Source of the DNA: Hyphomicrobiales bacterium
GTDB taxonomy: Bacteria; Pseudomonadota; Alphaproteobacteria; Rhizobiales; Aestuariivirgaceae
Length of the DNA: 6,867 nucleotides
Reading direction: 5' to 3'
Assembly (NCBI GenBank): GCA_003151375.1
Contig: PLXI01000273.1
Coordinates: 1-6,867 of the forward strand
Position 1 is the first letter of the stretch. Every line of letters begins with the position of its first letter. The notes beneath the pieces are model-generated. The model had not been told where the DNA came from. It searched no databases and was given only the letters and a program-made list of their open reading frames with translations. This document shows, one piece after another, positions 1 to 4,574 of this stretch. The position numbers were made by a program, and so were the translations under genes.

Positions 1-459
1 CGCTTAGCTGGCGTGCAGAAAGGCTTCTGGGAGGCCAATAAGGCCAAGGAGCGGTCTGGCCAGCCTAAGCAAGGCCTACTCGCCTCTGTGCCAAAAGCGC
101 AGCCTGGCCTCACGCGAGCCAACAAGTTAACTGCCAAAGCCGCCAAGGTTGGCTTTGATTGGCCGCATGTGGATTTTGTTTATGACAAACTGGCGGAAGA
201 AATTGCTGAACTGAAATCCGCCCGGCCGGAAAGCCAAGCCGAGGAGCTGGGTGACATTCTCTTCGTGCTCGCCAACTTGGCGCGCCATTTGAAGATTGAT
301 CCCGAGGCCGCCCTGCGTAGCACCAATGCCAAATTTGAACGCCGCTTTGGTTTCATTGAAGCTGAGCTTGCCAAACAGGGCCGTGAGCCCAAAGATTCAA
401 GCTTGGATGAAATGGATGCGTTGTGGAACGAAGCCAAAGTGCAAGAACGCAATGGCTAA
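1..459 (+). CDS. mazG: Nucleoside triphosphate pyrophosphohydrolase MazG, C-terminal part (5' end outside window)
   Basis: MazG hydrolyses nucleoside triphosphates to monophosphate and pyrophosphate, cleaning the cytosolic nucleotide pool. The reading frame is open from base 1, and an in-frame GTG at 13 lies inside the conserved protein, so it is unlikely to be the true start. The visible part is about 152 residues of a protein usually near 260-280. Counting from that GTG codon, residues 34-50 read LTRANKLTAKAAKVGFD and onward, the normal lead into the second MazG domain. The metal-binding signature follows as EEIAE at 62-66 and ELGD at 78-81, then NAKFERRF at 105-112 and the closing DEMDALWNEAK. 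No frameshift is seen and the gene ends in TAA. It is the only plus-strand gene here and runs head-on into the OmdA-family gene, overlapping its stop end by four bases. In many alphaproteobacteria mazG follows hflX on the same strand; here it is opposed. The family call is secure. Confidence 0.93.
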   Translation, partial: RLAGVQKGFWEANKAKERSGQPKQGLLASVPKAQPGLTRANKLTAKAAKVGFDWPHVDFVYDKLAEEIAELKSARPESQAEELGDILFVLANLARHLKIDPEAALRSTNAKFERRFGFIEAELAKQGREPKDSSLDEMDALWNEAKVQERNG

Positions 460-1022
460 GGATGGATCTTTTCACCTTTGCGTAGCATCTCCACAAAACC
501 CTGAATCTTCTTGGCCCGCGTTTCGGCCTTCTTCACATTGCCTATGCGAAACAAAATGGCATAACGGTTTTGACTGTTGAGCGTTTTGAAAAATGCTAAA
601 GCCTTTGGAACAGCATCAAGTGCGAACTGCAAATCTTCAGGAACCTCTATCGTGCGCGAACCAGCATAAGCTTTATCCCAGCGCCCGTCGGCTCTGGCTC
701 GTTCAATTTGCACCAATCCTGCGGTTTGCATTTTACCACTTTCGATAAGCGCCAAAGCCTTTTCTCGGTTGATTTTAGACCAAATACTTTTGGCACCCCG
801 TGGGCCGAAGCGCTGTAAAAACTGATGCTCACTGTAAGATTTTTTCTGACCATCAATCCAGCCAAAACACAACGCCACCTCGAGGGCTTCAGCATAGATA
901 ACAGCCTTTTCGAGCGAACCTTTTTTACCCAAACGCAGCCAAACGCCCGCAACATTGGCATGATGTTCTCTGAGCCAATCTGCCCAAGCATCGGCGTTTT
1001 TAAACAACAATGTCTCATCCAT
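456..1022 (-). CDS. YdeI/OmpD-associated (OmdA) family protein
   Basis: This encodes a 188-residue soluble protein of the YdeI/OmdA family. Members are linked by annotation to bacteriocin or peptide resistance, but the biochemical role is not settled, so I give no specific function. Family landmarks are visible. Residues 10-20 form a DAWADWLREHH helix. Residues 45-61 carry EALEVALCFGWIDGQKK, the most characteristic segment. Residues 74-86 read PRGAKSIWSKINR. The C-terminal helical OmdA part at about 150-182 includes AILFRIGNVKKAETRAKKI. The length is typical and there is no signal peptide or membrane segment. The ATG at 1022-1020 overlaps the end of the upstream DUF1697 gene by 8 bases and has no clear Shine-Dalgarno, suggesting translational coupling. 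The TAG stop at 458-456 lies within the last codons of the converging mazG. It is the last gene of the minus-strand unit. Confidence 0.88.
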   Translation of the reverse strand: MDETLLFKNADAWADWLREHHANVAGVWLRLGKKGSLEKAVIYAEALEVALCFGWIDGQKKSYSEHQFLQRFGPRGAKSIWSKINREKALALIESGKMQTAGLVQIERARADGRWDKAYAGSRTIEVPEDLQFALDAVPKALAFFKTLNSQNRYAILFRIGNVKKAETRAKKIQGFVEMLRKGEKIHP

Positions 1023-1527
1023 TGAGAAGCGCCAACATTGCCCGCAGGGTGTTCATATTGCGCGCCGTGCCCTGCTCTGCACCGGGCATTTTAAGTTTCG
1101 ATTTGCCCATGCCCAATGGATAGTGAACATAAAGGCAATGATCCCCTAAGGCGATCTCCTCATCCACTTTGAACTTTGCCGCATCAATCATCGATTTGCT
1201 TGGCGATGCATGAAGCAATATCACCATCAACCTGTTGCCTTCAGCCTTTGCAAACGGATTGTCGCCAATCATCGCTTCGAGCGAGACTCTATCCCGCACG
1301 AACAATCCAACCGGCTTGCCAAGATATTTTACGACAGCTGCTTCCAATGCCGCCTTGGCCTTAGCCGCGCTGAGTGAGGTTTCAAAAACCACATTTCCCG
1401 AAGCGATGAAGGTTTTGACATTTACAAAACCCAAGCTTTCACACATGGCTTTCAATTCAGTCATCGGCAATTTGCACGTGCCGCCCACATTCACGGCACG
1501 CAAGAATGCAGCCAGCCGCACCATCAC
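1015..1527 (-). CDS. DUF1697 domain-containing protein
   Basis: This encodes a 170-residue (GTG start) or 169-residue (ATG start) cytosolic protein matching the DUF1697 family, whose function is unknown. The characteristic opening is present: LRAVNVGG at residues 9-16, then a helix around LKAMCESLGF and the strand TFIASGNVVF at about 39-48. A central NPFA follows at 90-93. The C-terminal GMGKSKLKMPG and GTARNMNTL at about 139-161 are also typical. No enzymatic motif can be named with confidence. Two starts are adjacent. GTG at 1527 overlaps the hflX stop by four bases (GTGA), while ATG at 1524 overlaps it by one (TGATG). Both lie a workable distance from an AAGGA at 1538-1534. Together with the following OmdA-family gene it extends the hfq-hflX unit. 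Both proteins are often found as small accessory genes in soil and aquatic bacteria, so the pair may be a lineage-specific addition. Confidence 0.9.
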   Translation of the reverse strand: MMVRLAAFLRAVNVGGTCKLPMTELKAMCESLGFVNVKTFIASGNVVFETSLSAAKAKAALEAAVVKYLGKPVGLFVRDRVSLEAMIGDNPFAKAEGNRLMVILLHASPSKSMIDAAKFKVDEEIALGDHCLYVHYPLGMGKSKLKMPGAEQGTARNMNTLRAMLALLNG

Positions 1528-2864
1528 TTCTTTTCCTTCATAGCCTTCCCAAATTTTGCCGCCGCTTGCCCTGCCGATTCTGGATCTAACCGTAACGTCA
1601 ATTTTGTGCGCCCATCTTCATAGACAAGTCGGTCAATCACTTCGCCACGTTTATGCGCCCATGCGAGACCCGCACCATCCGCTGCGCCCAAAGTAATCTC
1701 ATAGAGCGTGCTGGTTTTGGCAAGCTTCAATTCAACCAAATCAAGTAAGTGATCAATCCCCTGCCCGGTAAGCGATGAAACCAAAGCCACATCGGCGCGG
1801 CGGTCAGACTTTGCCGCCATTCCGGCTTGCCCATTGGCATCCAGCAAATCAGACTTGTTCCACACTTCGATGATGTGTGAGCGGTTCTCATCAGAAAGAC
1901 CCAACTCTGTCAGAACATGATAGACATCAATTGCCTGCGCTTCTGTTTCTTCATGCGCAACATCGCGCACATGCAAGATCACATCGGCAGCGAGAACTTC
2001 TTCCAGCGTGGCACGGAAGGCGGCAATTAAACTGGTAGGAAGCTCAGAGATGAATCCAACTGTATCGGATAAAATAATCGTGCGGCCCGACGGCAACACC
2101 ACATTGCGCATCGTGGGATCAAGCGTAGCAAACAACATATCATGCGCAAATACATTGGCATTCGTGAGCTTATTGAACAGCGTACTTTTGCCTGCATTGG
2201 TATAACCAACCAGAGACACGATTGGATAAGGCACACGTTCGCGGCCCTTTCGGTGCAGTTCACGGGTTTTCACCACGGTTTCAAGATCGCCCTTAATCTT
2301 GCTAATGCGTTCTTCAATGAGGCGCCTATCAGCTTCCAACTGACTTTCACCGGGGCCGCCCAAAAAGCCAAAGCCGCCGCGTTGCCGCTCCAAATGCGTC
2401 CATGAGCGCACAAGGCGTGATTTCTGATATTGCAAATGGGCCAACTCCACCTGCAATGAGCCTTCTTTCGTAGAAGCGCGCCGTCCAAAGATTTCCAAAA
2501 TCAAACCAGTACGGTCAAGCACCTTACATCCCCAGGCCGTTTCCAGATTACGCTGCTGAATGGGGCTGAGTTGGGCATTCACCACAACTAACTCGGTTTC
2601 AGTCTCCTTCACCTTGGCGGCGATTTCCGCAACCTTACCAGAACCAATATATGTTGCTGGGCGCGGTGCCACCAAAGGCGCAATCAGCGCCAGCTCAATT
2701 TCCAAATCGATGGCATCGGCAAGGCCCATGGCCTCCTGCAGCTTGGAACTCGCATTGCGATCAAAAGCTGAAGTGGCTTTTTGGTTTTTACGCTCAACAT
2801 GCAGCACGATAGCACGCGTGGCCTCTGGCCCCTCGCGCTTGAAATCAAAACCTGATGTACTCAC
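1524..2864 (-). CDS. hflX: GTPase HflX
   Basis: HflX is a ribosome-associated GTPase of the Obg-HflX branch; in other bacteria it binds the 50S subunit and splits stalled ribosomes under heat or other stress. The product is 446 residues. The N-terminal HflX domain covers about 15-200, with the ELVVVNAQLSPIQQRNLE segment near 91-108 and a glycine-rich linker GGFGFLGGPGESQLEADRR at 163-181. The G domain follows with all motifs: G1 GYTNAGKS 220-227, G2 TLDPT 248-252 region, G3 DTVGF 267-271, G4 NKSD 336-339 and a G5-like SSLTGQG 363-369. A C-terminal domain runs from about 385 to the end. The start is GTG at 2864-2862, overlapping the hfq stop by four bases (GTGA) with no convincing Shine-Dalgarno, so translation probably depends on hfq. 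The next in-frame ATG, codon 46, would remove conserved N-terminal sequence. Adjacency to hfq is conserved across proteobacteria. Confidence 0.96.
   Translation of the reverse strand: MSTSGFDFKREGPEATRAIVLHVERKNQKATSAFDRNASSKLQEAMGLADAIDLEIELALIAPLVAPRPATYIGSGKVAEIAAKVKETETELVVVNAQLSPIQQRNLETAWGCKVLDRTGLILEIFGRRASTKEGSLQVELAHLQYQKSRLVRSWTHLERQRGGFGFLGGPGESQLEADRRLIEERISKIKGDLETVVKTRELHRKGRERVPYPIVSLVGYTNAGKSTLFNKLTNANVFAHDMLFATLDPTMRNVVLPSGRTIILSDTVGFISELPTSLIAAFRATLEEVLAADVILHVRDVAHEETEAQAIDVYHVLTELGLSDENRSHIIEVWNKSDLLDANGQAGMAAKSDRRADVALVSSLTGQGIDHLLDLVELKLAKTSTLYEITLGAADGAGLAWAHKRGEVIDRLVYEDGRTKLTLRLDPESAGQAAAKFGKAMKEKK
1534..1538 (-). promoter_or_regulatory. Shine-Dalgarno for the DUF1697 gene
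   Basis: AAGGA inside the last codons of hflX lies 6 bases before the GTG at 1527 and 9 bases before the ATG at 1524. Both spacings are acceptable, so it does not decide the start. It does show that this gene has its own ribosome binding site despite overlapping hflX. Confidence 0.6.
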
Positions 2865-3106
2865 GAAGCGTGATTTTCGTCGTCAAACAAGCTGATTGGC
2901 AAACCTGGCATGATGGTTGAAATCGCGTGTTTGTAAACCAGTTGCGAAACCCCATCGCGCCTTAGCAACATCGAGAAATTATCAAACCACGTGATGATGC
3001 CTTGCAGCTTCACACCATTGACCAGAAATACCGTTACTGGAATTTTGGTTTTACGAAGGTGGTTGAGAAAAGTGTCTTGCAGATTTTGTTGTTTTTCTTG
3101 CGCCAT
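2861..3106 (-). CDS. hfq: RNA chaperone Hfq
   Basis: Hfq forms a ring-shaped hexamer that binds small RNAs and mRNAs and promotes their pairing; in nitrogen-fixing alphaproteobacteria the orthologue (NrfA in Azorhizobium) is needed for nifA expression. The product is 81 residues. The Sm fold is complete. The proximal face has Q10, D11 and Y58-K59-H60 (YKHAIS). The distal face has F27, L28, N30, G31, V32, K33 and Q35, equivalent to E. coli Y25 through Q33 with conservative changes at Y25 and I30. The rim patch reads RKTK at 18-21, in place of RRER in E. coli. TWFDNFSMLLRRDGVS at 39-54 is the usual alphaproteobacterial wording. The C-terminal tail is short and acidic (DDEN), with no long disordered extension. 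The ATG at 3106-3104 is preceded by a weak GGA at 3115-3113, six bases away. The stop overlaps the hflX GTG. It probably has its own promoter in the gap after ntrX. Confidence 0.98.
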   Translation of the reverse strand: MAQEKQQNLQDTFLNHLRKTKIPVTVFLVNGVKLQGIITWFDNFSMLLRRDGVSQLVYKHAISTIMPGLPISLFDDENHAS

Positions 3107-3116
3107 GCGAGATCCA

Positions 3117-3134
3117 TTTTTTGTTTTTATTGTT
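3117..3134 (-). promoter_or_regulatory. A-rich (A-A-N)6 tract in hfq leader, possible Hfq autoregulatory site
   Basis: Read on the minus strand, these 18 bases are AAC AAT AAA AAC AAA AAA, six consecutive triplets of the A-R-N form that the Hfq distal face is known to bind in enterobacteria. The tract ends ten bases before the hfq ATG and directly abuts the GGA that may serve as Shine-Dalgarno, so bound Hfq could block initiation. E. coli Hfq represses its own translation through its leader. That this tract works the same way is an inference, and A-rich leaders also favour translation by being unstructured. Confidence 0.4.
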
Positions 3135-3151
3135 CAGTCCAAAGCACCGTG

Positions 3152-3180
3152 TTTATAGCAGAAATTGCCTCCAACACCAA
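3152..3180 (-). promoter_or_regulatory. Candidate sigma-70 type extended -10 promoter for hfq
   Basis: The only non-coding gap between genes (3107-3185) holds, on the minus strand, TTGGTG at 3180-3175, a 17-base spacer, and TATAAA at 3157-3152 preceded by TGC. The -10 matches the consensus at five of six positions and has the extended TGn element; the -35 keeps only TTG. Initiation would be expected near 3145, giving a leader of about 40 bases. No hairpin with a U-run follows the ntrX stop, so hfq may also be reached by read-through from ntrYX. Confidence 0.5.
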
Positions 3181-3185
3181 ATCAC

Positions 3186-4574
3186 TCAGGCCAGATCATC
3201 TTCTGTATCGCGCGTTGCCAGTGCCAGAAGCTTGATCTTGCGGTGCAATGCAGAACGCTCCATGCCAATGAACTGGGCCGTGCGCGATATCCTCCCGCCG
3301 AATCGTGACAATTGTGCGGCAATGTAATCGCGTTCAAACAGATCGCGCGCCTCACGCAATGGCAAGGCCAACAGGCTTTCTTGCGAAAAGCCTGGAACCG
3401 AACCGCTAGCACCTGCTTCTGGCAAGACATATTGCGCTGAAATCTCTTCGCCAGCCTCCCCCGCTGAGAGGATCAGCGCGCGCTCAACAGCATTGCGAAG
3501 TTCACGCGCATTGCCCGGCCAGTCGCGGGTTTGTAAAACCATCATCGCCTCATCGCAAAACCGCCGGGGAACTTGGCTGCTTCCTGAGGCATAGGACCTG
3601 GCAAAAAATTCAACTAATTCCGGAATATCTTCACGACGCTCGGCCAAAGCCGGCACACGCAAAGGCACAACACCCAAACGGTGATATAAATCCTCACGGA
3701 ATTTCTGCTCGGCAATAAGCCCTTGTAGATCTCTAGCCGTGGAGGTGAGAATACGCACATCCACCTTTACCTTTTTAGCACCGCCAACACGCTGGAAGGT
3801 TTGATCAATCAACACGCGCAACACCTTGCCTTGGGTTTCAAGGGGCATATCAGCAATTTCATCAATCAATAATGTGCCGCCATGCGCTTCTTCCAACGCG
3901 CCAATGCGCAGCGCCCCGTGGGTAGAGCCTTCAACACCAAATAGTTCTTCCTCCATGCGCTCAGGCGCCATGGCAGCTGCGCCTAACACCACAAAGGCGC
4001 GCTCTTTCCTGCTTGACGCATTATGCAGCGAACGCGCGGTCAGTTCCTTGCCAGAACCCATGGGGCCGGTAATCATCACACGGCTATTACTGGGGGCGAT
4101 TTTCTTCAAGCTTTGGCGCAACTGGCGCATGGCCGCACTTTGGCCCAGCAAATCCGCATCAAGCCCAGAGCGACCCTTCAAATCTTCATTTTCGCGCTTC
4201 AGCCGGGACGTTTCCAAAGCCCGGTTCACCACCAAAATCAAACGATCAGAATTGAATGGCTTTTCAATATATTCATACGCACCACGTTTGATTGCTGCAA
4301 CAGCAGTTTCAATGTTGCCATGACCAGAAATGATGATGACCGGTAAGGTTGGATGCAGCTGGCGGATTTCCAGCAGCAAATCCAACCCATCAAGCTTTGA
4401 TCCTTGCAGCCAAATATCCAGCACCACCAATGATGGTTTGCGTAATGAAATCTCACTCAAGGCCGCATCAGAATTATGTGCCAACCGGGTTTCAAAACCC
4501 TCGTCTTGCAAGATGCCAGCGGTTAATTCGCGGATGTCTGCTTCATCATCAACGATTAAAATATCAGCGGCCAT
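3186..4574 (-). CDS. ntrX: Nitrogen-regulation response regulator NtrX
   Basis: NtrX is the DNA-binding response regulator paired with NtrY. The product is 462 residues. The receiver domain covers about 1-120, with the acidic pocket D9-D10, phosphoacceptor D53 in VVLDIWL, S83 and K105 in EKPF. The AAA+ domain spans about 140-370, with Walker A GPMGSGKE at 160-167, Walker B GGTLLIDEI at 232-240, the arginine-containing FREDLYHRL at 292-300 and WPGNARELRN at 352-361. A Fis-type helix-turn-helix lies at about 409-450 (GGRISRTAQFIGMERSALHRKI). Where NtrC has GAFTGA, this protein reads VEGSTHGALRIG at about 214-225: the motif is absent and the loop is shorter, so sigma-54 activation is not expected. 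Walker A and B are intact, so ATP binding or assembly may persist. The ATG overlaps the ntrY stop by one base (TAATG) and is preceded by GGAG at 8 bases, which makes the start secure. hfq begins 79 bases downstream. Confidence 0.96.
   Translation of the reverse strand: MAADILIVDDEADIRELTAGILQDEGFETRLAHNSDAALSEISLRKPSLVVLDIWLQGSKLDGLDLLLEIRQLHPTLPVIIISGHGNIETAVAAIKRGAYEYIEKPFNSDRLILVVNRALETSRLKRENEDLKGRSGLDADLLGQSAAMRQLRQSLKKIAPSNSRVMITGPMGSGKELTARSLHNASSRKERAFVVLGAAAMAPERMEEELFGVEGSTHGALRIGALEEAHGGTLLIDEIADMPLETQGKVLRVLIDQTFQRVGGAKKVKVDVRILTSTARDLQGLIAEQKFREDLYHRLGVVPLRVPALAERREDIPELVEFFARSYASGSSQVPRRFCDEAMMVLQTRDWPGNARELRNAVERALILSAGEAGEEISAQYVLPEAGASGSVPGFSQESLLALPLREARDLFERDYIAAQLSRFGGRISRTAQFIGMERSALHRKIKLLALATRDTEDDLA

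Noticed and set aside
432..457. Inverted repeat AGCCA/TGGCT around the end of mazG as a terminator
   Set aside because: The stem is five base pairs with a 16-base loop and no T-run follows on either strand.
647..1018. Minus-strand 123-codon frame beginning at an ATGA overlap with the DUF1697 stop
   Set aside because: The four-base ATGA overlap looks attractive, but this frame runs inside the OmdA-family gene and gives no family motif, while the frame starting at 1022 gives a full family match.
3151..3177. GTGTT/AACAC inverted repeat after ntrX as a terminator
   Set aside because: It has only five pairs with a long loop and no U-run, and it overlaps the better-supported promoter elements.
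3826..4323. 165-codon open frame on the plus strand, antisense to ntrX
   Set aside because: It lies wholly inside the strongly conserved ntrX coding sequence, its product resembles no family I know, and its serine- and proline-rich composition is what an antisense frame would give.
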